Of a stretch of DNA of 64,000 bases, positions 22,741 to 34,456 are shown in pieces. The position numbers were made by a program, and so were the translations under genes. The stretch spans positions 62,001 through 126,000 of the forward strand of contig JAKCPI010031572.1 of NCBI GenBank assembly GCA_023213315.1, in the 5' to 3' direction. The DNA is from Euborellia annulipes. Taxonomy: Eukaryota; Arthropoda; Insecta; Dermaptera; Anisolabididae. The notes beneath the pieces were generated by a model that ran no database searches, was not told where the DNA came from, and worked only from the letters and a program-made list of their open reading frames with translations. How positions within the stretch are numbered: the first letter of the stretch is position 1; every line of letters starts with the position of its first letter.

Positions 22741-23910
22741 GCAGTCTTTTCGGCAACTTGGGTCATTTAAGACTTTGACGATAATCGTTAATTGTTAATA
22801 TATCTATTGGTGGTCCAGGCATTTCTATCTAAGCCATTTGGTATCCAAATGCCTTAAATAAAATCGTTTGAAAAGAAATTAATGGCTGAGTGATAATCAA
22901 CAGGAACAGGTAGATGAAGGCAGCCAGCAAAGAACAAAAACTTTATTTAAATATCGTCGACGTTTCGGGTACGCGTCGCTCCCATCTTCAGGACCTACGG
23001 TCATCGAACAATTTATTTGGTGTTAGCCAGGTAAAATTACAATTAATCTTTACAAGTATTTTTTTTAAAAACAAAACATGACAAAAAACTTACGATAAAT
23101 TGTTAATGTTGTTTAGATTGATACATGTAGGTCATACAAATGCACTGTACGAATTTTTAATAAGCCTCATTGTTTTGTGAATAATGAACATTGAGAAATT
23201 GATTAAATTAATACATAGACAGGTTTCAAGCTAAGGGCGGGATTGAGTGTTTGACCTTTTGATTCTTAATTTTTGTTTTGTTTTTTTTTATTATTTTTTT
23301 ATAAAAAAATTTGTCTATTTGTTTATGTTTTAAATCCCTACTACTAGGAAATGGAATTTATTTAAGTATGAGTGCTTATTTAATATTATTAGTATTGAAA
23401 TATTTATATATTTATTAATACTGTGCATTTGTAAAAAATTCAGTCTTTTACTCTTGGTCAGTGCTGAGGTTTCGGGCCCATTCAACAATAAATTAAGCCC
23501 AGGCACCTACTACGATTCTCATAGACAATTAAACATACATTTAATGGTATATGCAGATTTGTGTTGCAATTTTGTATGACCTACATGTATCAATCTAAAC
23601 AACATTAACAATTTATCGTAAGTTTTTTGTCATGTTTTGTTTTTAAAAAAAATTCTTGTAAAGATTAATTGTAATTTTACCTGGCTAACACCAAATAAAT
23701 TGTTCGATGACCGTAGGTCCTGAAGATGGGAGCGACGCGTTCCCGAAACGTCCACGATATTTAAATAAAGTTTTTGTTCTTTGCTGGCTGTCTTCATCTA
23801 CCTGTTCCTGTTGCTTAAATAAAATCATCGGACTGCCCGGGGTGCGAACACGCGACATTCAGTATAAAAGGTAGACACGCTACCAACCACTCCAAACCCC
23901 GTGGGCGTGT
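22741..23910 (-). repeat. SINE family A, split by a 948-bp insertion
   Basis: The SINE runs from the tail (ACGCAGTCTTTTCGGCAACTT) to 22865, then resumes at 23814 (CTTAAATAAAATC) and ends with the tRNA-like head through CCGTGGG at 23910. The 13-bp CTTAAATAAAATC is present on both sides of the insertion. Confidence 0.75.
22866..23813. mobile_element. Inverted dimer core element with 13-bp target duplication
   Basis: The arms are ~240 bp (22903-23141, 23570-23813). Each carries, pointing outward, CTGAAGAT, stem GGG(A)...(T)CCC with loop GCGACGCG-type, then GAAACGTC (22960-22991 minus; 23720-23752 plus). AATAAAG follows the core and each end reads TGCTGGCTG..TTCATCTACCTG. The duplication CTTAAATAAAATC is exact (22853-22865; 23814-23826). 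The central ~430 bp is unique. Confidence 0.85.
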
Positions 23911-24735
23911 CCAAAGTTGAAAAAACGTAAAAAAATTCGATTTTTCTAAAATTTTTGCATAATTCGTTCCAGAATCATACTCGTAAAAAGAAACACTCGT
24001 TATGCCAAACAATAACATTCTCCCCATAGAGCTGTCTCCCTCATGACACAGACTGACATGAGCACAATCCGGGACTTTCTCTCTCCTCTCCACTGGTTAT
24101 GCGAAACGTCACTCGTTAAGCAAATCATTTTTTTTGCTCGTTATGAGAGTTGCTCCCTAAGCGAGGTTCTACTGAATTTCATTTTAAGGGGTAAAGCCAG
24201 AAAATTCAAAATAATAAATTCATCTAAATCTCTAAAACTAAATTTGATGGAGCAAAACTTATGGTATTTTTGGAATTAGGGTATCCTATATAAAAACCCA
24301 GGAATTGCTCAAAACACCTCGGTAAATTACACATTAGACAATAGATGAGGGATTTAGTCTGTAAGAGTCCTGTACTACTTCTAGCTTACTACCATTCCTT
24401 CAATGTTGTGAACAGAGGCATTTGTACCCCGAATGTAAAAAAGAAATGAAAATATCAACAAAATTTTTTACTTTTTAGTAATTGGTATTTGATTTCTTGT
24501 TTTATTATTTTCTAATCAAATTATTTCAACAAAATTAAATAATTGCATATTAAAGATAGGAAGTCGCCGCGGGCGCGCGCCAATTCTCTCACCTAACTGG
24601 ACATGTTTCAAGGGGGTAGGGGGTAGTTAATGTACTTTCAATGATGTAAAATTTATTTTGCGAGTGTTTTTTAATAGAATCAACAAAATTATAACCTATC
24701 CATAAAAAAAATTTCGAAATTTTTTCACAGAGGGG

Positions 24736-27515
24736 TCGGGGGGGGGGGGGCTAAATGAACTCCGATTGACGTAAAATTTGATTTGTGGGTATTTGTTAAT
24801 ATAGTAAACAAAATGAGAACGTATAGGCAAAAAAAAAAAAATTTCAAAATCCTGCCCAAGACCGTCGGGTGGGGTAAATGAACTCTGAATGGGGTCAAAT
24901 TTCATCTACGAGTGTTTTATAATATAAGTAAAAAAAGAGAGGTATAACTAAAAAAAAATAAAAATCGAAAAATAAGGGACACCCTAATATATATATTATT
25001 ATTTTTCAGACCTGATGGTCCTGTTGAGACCGAAATGGGATGTTTGTGCACGACTGGTCATCTATCAATAATAAAAAGAGGATTCAACTTATTTTTCAAC
25101 AACCTTGCCTTCCTTCCTTCCTTCCTTCTGCAAATAAACTTAAGAGCAAACTTGAATATTTTTTTTTTCTGAATTGCATTCATCTTTTTTTTTTTACTAA
25201 AGAAGGCATTTAATTTTGTTTTGATTTTGGTCTTAGTTCTGCCCGGTTCGCCTCACTTCTATTTGTTTCTATCTTAAAATATTTTTTATTTACAGACTTG
25301 GCATTGAATAAACCGAACAGATATAAAACCAAAACAGCCAGCATGTATTTTGGTATACTTAAGTTATTTTAAATAGAAATCTAATTGTTCTATGGTGAAT
25401 GAACTCCATTTCATTAGCCACACCCACTTAATCGCCATCATAAAATAAAGTCAAGATCAACCGACAATTTTTATATGGGACTTTCGATTCAAATGGTCAC
25501 TTTACAAAAAAAAATATTTATGCGATTTTGTAGAAATAAAAATTCGAATTATTTGATTGGACGGTGCTATTGGCCCATTGCTATAAGTTTGAATAAAACT
25601 TCTCGAACCTATCTCGTAAACAAGGGCAAGTGATTAGAGAGATGAAATAAAAAATCTTCCAAAATTTTAACTGTCTTAAACAATTTCTTTATAAGCTAAT
25701 AGGATCAAACCTAGTAATTCATTTATTAAAATTTTTTTAAAACTCAAATCTTAATTAATAACCATTAAGAAAGCACTTTTAATTTAAAAATTTTTGCTTT
25801 TTTCATTCCCACGAGTTATTTCTACTTTATTTTATCATCAACATTACTGATAAAAAAATATTTTCGCTTTTAATTAGTTTTTTATAGAGAAATATATCTT
25901 CTACTAATTTTAATATTTAATGAAAAAAAAAAAAATAGAAAATAAATTAATAATAGATTCTCCAAATATTTTTTGTAAGCTGAATATTTTCTTAAAGAAT
26001 TTCTTTCATAAATAAATATTAATTTATATAAAAGAAATATTTAATAGGTAAGATAAGATAAAAATTAACAAGTAAGAATATGTTAAATTTTTATAGATGA
26101 TTATTGATTAGGAGTTTGATACTTTGAAATTCGTGTTTTACTCTCAAGTTAATTCTAATATTAAATGTGCAAAAAAGAAATGTTTTTTTATTTATTTTTT
26201 TTTTAAATGCAATATGCCTTGGAATCGTGATTAGAAAGTCGATTTAATGATTGATAAGATTCTAAGTTTTAATTTAAAGAATCACAAATTGACTTGCGAA
26301 AAAAATATGCAATTAAAATTAAAAATTCTTAAAAAACAAATTCTTTATTGTCGCTTAAAGAACTTGTATTTAAGTATTGATCTGAATAATTTTTAATTTT
26401 AATTAATATTTCTATATAAGCAATATTTATTTCTTAAAATATACAATAAAAATATTATATAAAAATATGTGTTTTATTTTTTTAACTTCCTTATACCAAA
26501 ATATTTTTATGACACATTTTTTCTTAACAAAAATATTATATATATATTTTAATTTATATATGGCTTATTTAATAAAACTTCTAAAATGTGCATGTAATGA
26601 TAATAATTAATCTTAATTCAGTTACTGAATTGAAACAAGTCTAATTTCTCAATAGGCAAGGTAAAGTGATAAAAAAATTAAAGAATTATATTTGTTTGCC
26701 TATATCTATTTGACTGAGAATGAATTTGGTCTATGTTTGTAAAAATTTTGGAAAAAAAATAAATTTTCTCAATTAAATGTCTATATATTAGATTAGTACA
26801 GCTACAATTGTATGCGGACTTATATTGGTCAAAGCTCTAATTTGAAAATAAGTCGACTATTATCTTTATTGTGAAATTGCATATTGTAAAAATATTAGGA
26901 AATTTTTGAATTTTTATATTATGAAAGGTCTGAATTTATGTAATTTTAGAAAATTTGTTGTTGTTGATTAAATGATTTAAACTTGCACGATTGTTATCAC
27001 TAGAAATAAAAGACATTTTGATATTAATAGTGGTTTAATTTTTAGTATAATATTTAGTACAGTGATTGCCAAAATTAAGTACCACCCATGATTTTTTAAC
27101 TGTGAATATGAAAAAATTTTAAAAGAAATTTTTGTGTTCGAAAACTTGAAAATTTCCTATTTAAGGATTCCATCATCTTTTATAAAAACAATGAAATAAT
27201 CACATGTACAAAACGGATGGATAGTACTTAATTTTGTACTCACTGTACAATGAAAACGCAAAAGTACATGAACGCATCACCTGATGACTGTTGCATTTTC
27301 GTTGTATTGTAGTAGGTTAGTAACTTTTTTTTGTTTAATTAATTACTAAAAAATAAACTAATCTCCACTAAAGATAAAAGTTATATTAAAAAAAATGTAT
27401 TATCCAGCTACTTTTTTGATTCACCTATTAACTCTATCAAAACATCTTTTTTTTCTAAAATCTAACATAGACTATACTTATGAGATTTTAATGTGTGTTT
27501 TATTCATTTTTCATT
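24736..27515. other. AT-rich region, mostly nothing; one solo core element
   Basis: A (CCTT)n run is at 25110-25130. No coding region is supported. The solo core element at 25012-25105 is listed separately. The remainder is AT-rich intronic sequence of the NHERF-upstream or intergenic type. Confidence 0.4.
25012..25105 (+). mobile_element. Solo core element (CTGAT-hairpin-GAAAT)
   Basis: CTGAT, stem GGTC-ctgttga-GACC, then GAAATGG at 25032. AATAATAAAAAG follows. It is a divergent member in which CTGAAGAT is shortened. Confidence 0.5.
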
Positions 27516-27523
27516 ATATAGAT

Positions 27524-28385
27524 CAGTGGTTCCCAACCTGGGGCTATCGCCCCCAAGTGGGCGATTTGGGTTTTCAGGGGGGCGATAAATAAGCGAGTGG
27601 CGATTGGGGGGCGATGAGTATTCAAAGGGAAAAAAATTATTAGTTTACTAAAATTAAAAAAAATAAAAATCAAAGAGAAAAATCTATTTACAGGATGGTC
27701 AGGATAAAAGAGGACAAAATATTATCATAAAAATAAAATAGTCTGAAGATAATTCTAATCTAGAATTGAAACGTCACTTTTAGCTCAAATCCTAAATTTC
27801 AATTTAAAAAAATCATTTTCTTGAATTTTTTTTCCTCAGGGGGCCGGGCCCTTTAAGCTCAAATAAAGTTTGATCTTTTTCACGACTCACGATAGCTAAA
27901 AACGCAGATTTCAGTGGCTAATTTTCAAAAAAATTTCCATACCCCCAGATTCCCCCGGAAATTCTCTATCCGGATTTGGCTTCGATAAATTATTGTAACT
28001 CTTTGTTTAGGAAATTTTGAAAAAATTTTATCTAACTTTATTTAAATAAATATTGCAAGCTATGTATAACTATTTCAAAAGTTGTGTAAAAAATTGTTGG
28101 CATGAAGGCCACAATAGCCTTTTATATACTAAAAAAAACTAAGTTTTTTTTTTTTTTTGGGAGGGGGGCCCGTATTAGTAAGTAGCCCCAGGGCCTGTCA
28201 AGTCTGTCTGCGGCCCTGTATATAGGCCTACGGTAATAAAATTGTTTAAAATAATAAAACTGCTTTATTATTTACATTTTACTTCAAATTAAAATTAGGC
28301 ATACACTGAAAATGTAAAGGGGGGCGATAGGTGTTAGTCAACCTCCAGGAAGGGGCGATGGGCCAAAAAAGGTTGGGAACCACTG
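27524..28385. mobile_element. hAT non-autonomous element, 862 bp
   Basis: Terminal repeats are CAGTGGTTCCCAACCTGGGG / TTGGGAACCACTG with an exact 8-bp duplication ATATAGAT at 27516-27523 and 28386-28393. GGGGGCGAT words occur at both sides and there is no transposase. This is a textbook hAT end and duplication. Confidence 0.92.
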
Positions 28386-28482
28386 ATATAGATAATGAAG
28401 GTAAGCACTCACTAAAATGTGTTTATTAAAGCTTTTGTGGTTTGAAATATTATTATTAGGAGAGTTTTTTAATCATAGACCA

Positions 28483-29028
28483 CATTTTTGTATTAAATAT
28501 TTATTAAAAATATATAAATACTGTACAACGTTTCGACTGCTTATTCTGCAAATACTGTGCACTTGCTCCGAATCAAGTGAACCAACTGTCATGTCCGTTA
28601 CGTGCCTTTTTATATACTTCAGCGCCATCTGTCGGCATTTCCGTGAAGTTAGATTCAAATTTTCCCGCTATTTTCACTCATTTCCATGAAGTTAGTCACA
28701 ATTATCGAAGCCAGTGTTTAGATAAAAAGCATGATGTTACAATAAGTTTCTTGAATTTGATTTTAACATAGATGTTATAAAATATTATTATTAAATCATT
28801 CCAAAATTACACATATACATACATCCATACACACATATACATAATCTAACTTCACAGAAATGCCGACATATGGCGCTGACGTCGCTGTATATAAAAAGGC
28901 ACGTAAAGGACATGACAGTTGGTTCACTTGATTCGGAGCTGCACAGTACTTAATAGCAGCTGCAGAATAAGCAGTCGAAACGTTGTACAGTATTTATATA
29001 TTTTTAATAAATATTTAATACAAAAATG
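28483..29028. mobile_element. Inverted dimer core element, long arms
   Basis: Arms 28483-28670 and 28845-29028 match over about 180 bp, including CATGTCCTTTACGTGCC-like text. The core is the variant CTGCAGA-ATAAGCAGTC-GAAACGTTGTACAG, facing outward on both sides, with TTTTTAATAAATA after it. Confidence 0.75.
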
Positions 29029-29243
29029 CATTCACCAAAACTTGACTTGACTTAACTGAAGTACGGCGAATTGATCCTATGTAATTCTATGAATGTGCAG
29101 ACACAATGAGCGCAGAGGCATCCATAGATTGGGTTAGCCAGTTAAGAGAAGTGAAGTTTAAATACGTATGTGTGCATAATTGCTCTGTGTTCTTTATTTC
29201 GAACCAAGTTTAGGGGATAATATAAAATTTTTATTAGTAGAGT

Positions 29244-29948
29244 CAGGGCCGTAACTAGGCAGGTGCAACAGGTAAACCCGCACAGGGCCCAGAGATCTAG
29301 GGGGCCCTAAAACGAAATTGCTAATTGAATTTTCTTTACAAATATGTTTTACAAAAATTTTATTCGAGATTTTAAAATAAAATAATTTTATTTAAGATAA
29401 TCCTGAAATTATACATTCTATATAATATTTAACATAAATCTTTTATTTAATATATAGTTTAAAATAATTCATCAAATAAAAGAAAAATTATTTAATTAAA
29501 TATTTACTAAATTCATATATCCGAAAAAGTAGTTCGACTCCCGGCGGCACACCCTTATTTTTTCGGATATATGAATTTAGTAAATATTTAATTGTATAAA
29601 TTTCGCGGCTCACGTACGCGATATGTATAATATCTTAAATATTATATATAATTTCTTATTTATTAAAAAATTATTTAAAAATATTTAATTTTTTTTTTTT
29701 TTTTTTTTTTAATTTATAATAAAAAAACTAAACTTTTTCATGATCTCTGATATCGGAAAAAGAAATATTTTATATTTTTCTGATACACTTGACCGGGCCC
29801 CCCTGCATCGGGGGTTTGCGAGGTTGTACGTTACGCCACTGCATAAAATCATGGAATCTATTTGAACTATAATTACTTTTTCCCAAAAAATATAGGGGCC
29901 CTAAAAAAATTTTTGCACAGGGACCTAAAAAAGGTAGTTACGGCCCTG
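29244..29948. mobile_element. hAT non-autonomous element, 705 bp
   Basis: Ends CAGGGCCGTAACTA and TAGTTACGGCCCTG, with an exact 8-bp duplication AGTAGAGT at 29236-29243 and 29949-29956. The interior has a palindrome at 29490-29595 with a GC-rich loop and a piece also found at 59390-59500. Confidence 0.9.
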
Positions 29949-30004
29949 AGTAGAGTAGAGAGTATATAGAAGTGGTTAGCTGAGTAGATCTCGTAGTAAG
30001 AGAT

Positions 30005-30170
30005 AAAAGAAAGAGCAGTTGCAGCTAGTTTTATTTGGTTTTATTAGGCATTTTAAGCCGACGTTTCGATCACTTATTAGCCCTGAGGATGGTCGTATAT
30101 CTGATCTAAACGTCGGCTTGAAGTGCCTAATAAAACGAAATAAAACTAGCAGCAACTGCTCTTTCTTTCA
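30005..30170. mobile_element. Inverted dimer core element, compact
   Basis: The arms AAAGAAAGAGCAGTTGCAGC and its complement enclose CTGAGGAT, stem GGTC-gtatatct-GATC, TAAACGTCGG (30083-30115), with TAATAAAAC 15 nt later. The left arm retains only GAAACGTCGGC in reverse. Confidence 0.75.
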
Positions 30171-30195
30171 TCACTTACTATAAAATTTTTAACAT

Positions 30196-30573
30196 AGGGC
30201 CGGTTTCTTCCTATATTGTCAAGTAGCTGTTCCTTGGTCAAGCGACTTGGCCTAGTTATTATTACTAGAATAAAGAAATCTCTACAGTACTAAATCTGAT
30301 TATAAAATATATCACATATCATCTTTTATTATTAAAGGAAGTATATTATACAATAGAATTAAAAGGAAAATAAAGCAAATAGTTTTACTTCTTTTAGTAA
30401 TAAAATGATGAGATGTGGTATATTTTGTAATATGATTACCCAATGGCCTAAGGCTGGAAGGGGCAAATAAATAAATAAATAATTGTAATATGATTTAATA
30501 TTGAAAGAGATTTCTTGATTACAAGGCCAAGTAATTTAACCAGCTACTTGACCATGGAGGAAGAAACCAGCTC
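30196..30573. mobile_element. MITE with GGGCCGGTTTCTTCC ends
   Basis: The left GGGCCGGTTTCTTCC...GTCAAGTAGCTG and its right-hand complement CAGCTACTTGAC...GGAAGAAACC form ~60-bp inverted ends. No certain target duplication was found. It sits about 400 bp downstream of the NHERF stop codon. Confidence 0.65.
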
Positions 30574-30978
30574 TTAAGTAAGCAAATTAAAATTATTTTT
30601 GAATTTGCCTCTTGTATCCTAAAATGGAAATTTGGCTTAGAAAATTCGAGCTATCAATTATTTGTTAAATAGATCAACAAAATTTTCAAAATTTATCTCT
30701 AAATCGATATTTCAATTTTTTTATAAAAAATTCAGAAAAATATTTTTCCAAAATTTATCAATTATTCTCCAATTTCATTCTCCGAATAAATTCTTATATA
30801 AATTATTAAAAGATTAACATAACGATTCAGATCTAATCTATATTAGTAATTTACAATTTTTTGGGAAAACAAAAAATTAAATGAACTTCTTAAATTGATC
30901 GGGACTGTTTTTTACGAACTAAATCCCTAAGATGGGACGGTTAATTATTTAGGTTTGATGTTAGTGAATAATTCAAGC

Positions 30979-31260
30979 CTAGAGCTTTTGTATGATATCG
31001 TGTTTCTTCTTGAAGTCGAGAGCGTCCTTTTTAGGGTCGTACTTCTTGCGTGAGGCAAGTTGTGCTCTTAATTCCTTGGCTGTCATGTTCAAGTTAAGAC
31101 TTGAGTTGATCGAGTTACGTTCCAAGGTTTTTGTACCTTCTGGTCCAGCTCCATTTGATCCATTAGATTTAGGTAAAGTTTCATCTGTTGAAATACTCGC
31201 AGAACGTTCAGCTGAAAGGGTGGGTGAAGTTCCTCCAGCGCTGCTGCCCTGAGACACGGC
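30979..31260 (-). CDS. NHERF/EBP50/Sip1-family scaffold, last coding exon (ERM-binding tail)
   Basis: 93 codons plus a TAG stop follow an acceptor TTTTTTTTGGCAG (AG at 31262-31261), phase 0. The Ser/Gly/Thr-rich linker (SQGSSAGGTSPTLSAERS) leads to a basic amphipathic end, MTAKELRAQLASRKKYDPKK then DALDFKKKHDIIQKL. This matches the C-terminal FERM/merlin-binding tail of NHERF1 and insect Sip1 in position and pattern. The protein links membrane channels and kinases to ezrin/moesin at the apical cortex. It joins in frame to 61942-62364, giving 234 residues if no exon lies between. That is short but acceptable for a one-PDZ arthropod form. Confidence 0.88.
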   Translation of the reverse strand, partial: AVSQGSSAGGTSPTLSAERSASISTDETLPKSNGSNGAGPEGTKTLERNSINSSLNLNMTAKELRAQLASRKKYDPKKDALDFKKKHDIIQKL

Positions 31261-31680
31261 CTGCCAAAAAAAATACTTTTTAATTAGCCTATTTCTTTCT
31301 AAATAAATTTAGCTACTATATTATCTCGACCAGTAGTTCCCAACTGGTGGTCCATGGACCACTGGTGATCCGCGAAGGAGTCCCATGTGGTCCGCGAGGA
31401 AGATAATGTTTGCAAGTGAGAGAGAATCTATAGAATGTTAAAAAAAAATAAATGTTTAATTCAAGAATTGATGGATTTATGCACTATTTTAAAATTATTA
31501 TATGTGAGCTCATTATTAATAATAATAAACTATATACTATAACTATAACTATATAACTAAACTATATACATATATTCATACTTATTTTAATTTTATGTGA
31601 GAAGATATTGATTGTATGTGCAAAGAAATTTTTATTTTTTACTCATAAAGTATATTACATACTATTTATTGTGATTTCCA

Positions 31681-32040
31681 GGCCTGAAGATGCAAGGACG
31701 GTCCTAGCCCTACATTTTGGGGGGGGTCACTGTTTTTTTTTTTTTTTTTTTATAGTAGAAATAAATGGACCTGGACCCCAATAAATATATATTAATCAAA
31801 TATGAGTATCGTTTAAGTCTTAAATGGCCTAAGTTGCCGAAAAGATTGTGTGAATGGGAGAGTGAGTGGGAAAAAAGTGTGTTAAAAAAAAAGAAGATTT
31901 TTGGGGGGGGGGAGTCACGACCCCCTTGACCCCCCTCTGGGACAGCCCTTGTGAAGATGATGGATTGTCAAAGCCATCGAAACCGAATGCTAGCGCAGTC
32001 GCCAAGCCAAAAAATAAACCCATTACAAAAAACTGCAGTT
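31681..32040 (+). mobile_element. Core element interrupted by a hAT MITE
   Basis: CCTGAAGATG at 31683-31692 is broken by an insertion whose 8-bp duplication is TGAAGATG itself. After the insertion the text continues ATGG-attgtcaaag-CCAT-CGAAACCG (GAAACC at 31979). Outside the insert the core is CTGAAGAT, stem GATGG/CCATC, GAAACC, then AAATAAAC near 32010. Confidence 0.7.
31693..31951. mobile_element. hAT MITE with a SINE-A tail inside
   Basis: Ends CAAGGACGGTCCTAGCCC and GGGACAGCCCTTG, with the duplication TGAAGATG at 31685-31692 and 31952-31959. The interior carries a forward SINE-A tail piece (GTCTTAAATGGCCTAAGTTG). Confidence 0.75.
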
Positions 32041-32180
32041 TTTTACTTTCTCGTACCCTATATATGAAATATATAGGAGAGAAAGTATTGCGATCATGTC
32101 AAAAATTCGATGTCGAGATTTTGATGGATATACATGTTTTGAGGTCCCCTGAGTCCAAAAAAAGTGGGTCCCGCAAATTG

Positions 32181-32215
<35 letters not shown>

Positions 32216-32629
32216 ACAGATTTTTAGCATGAAGGAGTTGAGCTACCGGATTGAAATTTTAAATTTAACTTAGGTACCTTTGAAGAATCTCAAAATAAGC
32301 TTTTGAACAAAATCGGCCAAAAAGTACTAGTACTTTACTGATGTACTTTTTCAGTTTTTTTCGATTTTCTCAAAATTCCCTCCAAGGATTTTTTTTAAAA
32401 TTCAGAAATCAACTATTTTTTAGATGCTCTTTAAAATGTATATTCTCATTTTGCCGTTGAAATCTTCTGAAGACCACTTTACTCTTGTTCTTCATAGGAA
32501 AGATAGAAATGGTTGCCATGGTAACGGAATTTAAATCTTTTTCTTTTTATTAGATTAAAAATCAATTATTATTTAAATTCCCATTTTTTTTTATTTTTTT
32601 TCTGTCTTTAATTGTTTCCGGGAAAACAT

Positions 32630-32661
<32 letters not shown>

Positions 32662-33058
32662 ACTTGCAAACATTATCGCCTGTCTCTCCGCCTTCTCTCA
32701 TAGGCCTAATGTTAATTTCCTATAGGGATTTGTATGTTAATTTCGATTCAAAAGGGGGTCCCCTTTGGAACTTTTTACGCATTTAAAATTTTTTTTTCTA
32801 ATTCTTATGAAATTTTGTATTTATTTACGATTCTATATTGTGTATAAAATGTCCAAATATGAGATTAAAATTTGGAAAAATAACCATAGTTTATTTCAAG
32901 CAGTCAACATTTAAAATGCAAGTTTGAAACAAAGGTGCTATGGGAAACTAAATATATCTCGACACAAAAAATCTGGTGTGACCAGCACGGTGCACAACTT
33001 TCTCTTACCGAAGGGTAAGAGAAAGTTGTGTGCTGTGCGCCAGTCACACCAGATTTTT
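32041..33058 (+). mobile_element. Hairpin-ended 1 kb element, copy 1 (subfamily 2)
   Basis: It starts TTTTACTTTCTCGTACCC and contains GATGGATATACATGTTTTGA, a (GT)n run, the X-box word GTTGCCATGGTAAC at 32512-32525 and a (CT)n run. It ends with a ~95-bp hairpin whose arms are AATCTGGTGTGAC and GTCACACCAGATT, with CTCTTACCGAAGGGTAAGAG at the tip. No transposase is present. Short peptides near the hairpin recur only because the element does. Confidence 0.8.
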
Positions 33059-33314
33059 TATTTTAATTTCAACTATCAACACCTAAGTTCATCACAACAA
33101 AATACTTCCGCAAATTCAATCCAAATCATAATTGCTTGTGCAAATTCAATTTAAATTTTATTTTTTATTTTTTTAATGTTAAAATTTATATTTATTTTAT
33201 TCTATTAAATTGTTCCTTGAGCAGAGAGAGCAATTAATGTAATTTGAAATGTATTTTTTAAAGGCTCATAAGAGTACTAAAGTACTCTGAGACAAATAAA
33301 GTATTTTCTTTCTT

Positions 33315-33746
33315 TCTCTCTCACTTGCAAACATTATCTTCTCTCTCTTTCTACTCGTTTTAAATTCACTTTCCACCTTATCTTCGCATTTGGCCAATGT
33401 TAATTTCCTATAGGGATTTGTATGTTAATTTCGATTCAAAAGGGGATCCCCTTTGAAACTTTTTATACATTTAAAATTTTTTTTCCAGTTCTTATGAAAT
33501 TTTGTATTATTTTAGGATTCTCTATTGTGTATAAAATGTCCAAATATGAGATTAAAATTTTGAAAAATAACCATAGTTTATTTCAATCTGTCAACATTTA
33601 AAATGCAAGTTTGAAATTAAGGTGCTATGGGAAACTAAATATATCTCGACACAAAAAATCTGGTGTGACAGCACGGTGCACAACTTTCTCTTACCCAAAG
33701 GTAGGAGAAAGTTGTGTGCTGTGCGCCATCACACCAGATTTTTTTC
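33315..33746 (+). mobile_element. Hairpin-ended 1 kb element, copy 2 (3' part)
   Basis: Only the part from the TCTCTCACTTGCAAAC run to the terminal hairpin is present. The hairpin is slightly shortened (TACCCAAAGGTAGGAG tip). Confidence 0.75.
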
Positions 33747-33876
33747 GAAAAGGCGGTCCCTACTCGAAAACCCGAAAAAATACTTTCCGAATATTTTAAG
33801 AATTTTTTGAAGTGGTCCGCGGGTAAAATTGAAGTCCAAAAGTAGCCCGTGGCTTAAGTTGAGTTGAAACCTGATC

Positions 33877-34406
33877 TCGACAAATAACAGGTTTCAGATT
33901 TATAAAAGGTAGCTAATATTGATAAATTAGCAAGACAATATTAAATTATGATATACTGTATATTTTTTTAAATTTATTGGCTGACTTGAAGCGCTATTAA
34001 AGTTTCGTCCTAAATGAACATCTTCAGAGTCTCAATTAAGGTGACTTATGAATTTATCAAAATTAACTACCTTTTATTAACCTGGAACCAGAGGCGTACC
34101 AAGGGGAGGGGGTGGTCCGGTGGTCCGCCCCAGGCCCCGAGCCGGCATAGGCCCCCAAATATTTGTCTTTGAGAGGGTCCTGGCCCCTCGGGGCTCATTT
34201 AGAGGGCCCGGGGTCTCGGGGTTCAGGGATATACGGTATTTAAAAATATTTTTGTGTATGAAGGAGGGCAATATTTAAAAATGAGATCACCCCCCACCCC
34301 CGAAAAATTCAATATACATCTCTGGTACAAAATGCTACCTCTTCTAGTGACGCCCCAGGCCCCCAACTGTCTCGGTACGCCCTTGTCTGGAACCTGTTAT
34401 TTGTCG
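33877..34406. mobile_element. Inverted dimer core element, right arm split by a hAT MITE
   Basis: Left arm TCGACAAATAACAGGTTTCA...TTATAAAAGGTAGCTAA pairs with 34045-34088 plus 34386-34406. The core on the minus strand is at 34000-34027: CTGAAGAT, stem GTTC...GGAC-type, GAAACTTT. Confidence 0.7.
34089..34385. mobile_element. hAT MITE (CAGAGGCGTACC ends)
   Basis: Left CAGAGGCGTACCAAGG and right CTCGGTACGCCCTTG, with flanking CCTGGAAC / TCTGGAAC (7 of 8). It is GC-rich inside. The same family begins at 63826. Confidence 0.75.
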
Positions 34407-34456
34407 AAAGAAAATTAACCTGCTTTCAAGATCCTAGTTACTTATACTATATTATT

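Larger units (their letters stand above)
22235..24735. repeat. Inverted repeat with ~0.3 kb arms around a SINE and a dimer element
   Basis: Left arm 22235-22590 contains GGCGCGCGCCCGCGGCGACT and CCTTGAAACATGTCCAGTTA. Right arm 24425-24735 holds the same in reverse. The loop contains SINE-A (22741-22865 and 23814-23910) split by a core element at 22866-23813. Confidence 0.85.
31331..33873. mobile_element. hAT-like element, 2.5 kb, with nested insertions
   Basis: The left end CAGTAGTTCCCAACTGGTGG and a decayed right end AGTTGAAACCTG are flanked by an exact 8-bp duplication ATCTCGAC at 31323-31330 and 33874-33881. GGTCCGCG words sit near both ends. A MITE, a core element and copies of the ~1 kb hairpin-ended element lie inside it. 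Confidence 0.7.

Noticed and set aside
32924..33154. Small basic peptide starting near the terminal hairpin, repeated in several copies (33611, 52757, 57619)
   Set aside because: It recurs because the element recurs, and its end is a reading of the hairpin arms. Frameshifts between copies are not avoided, so there is no sign of coding selection.
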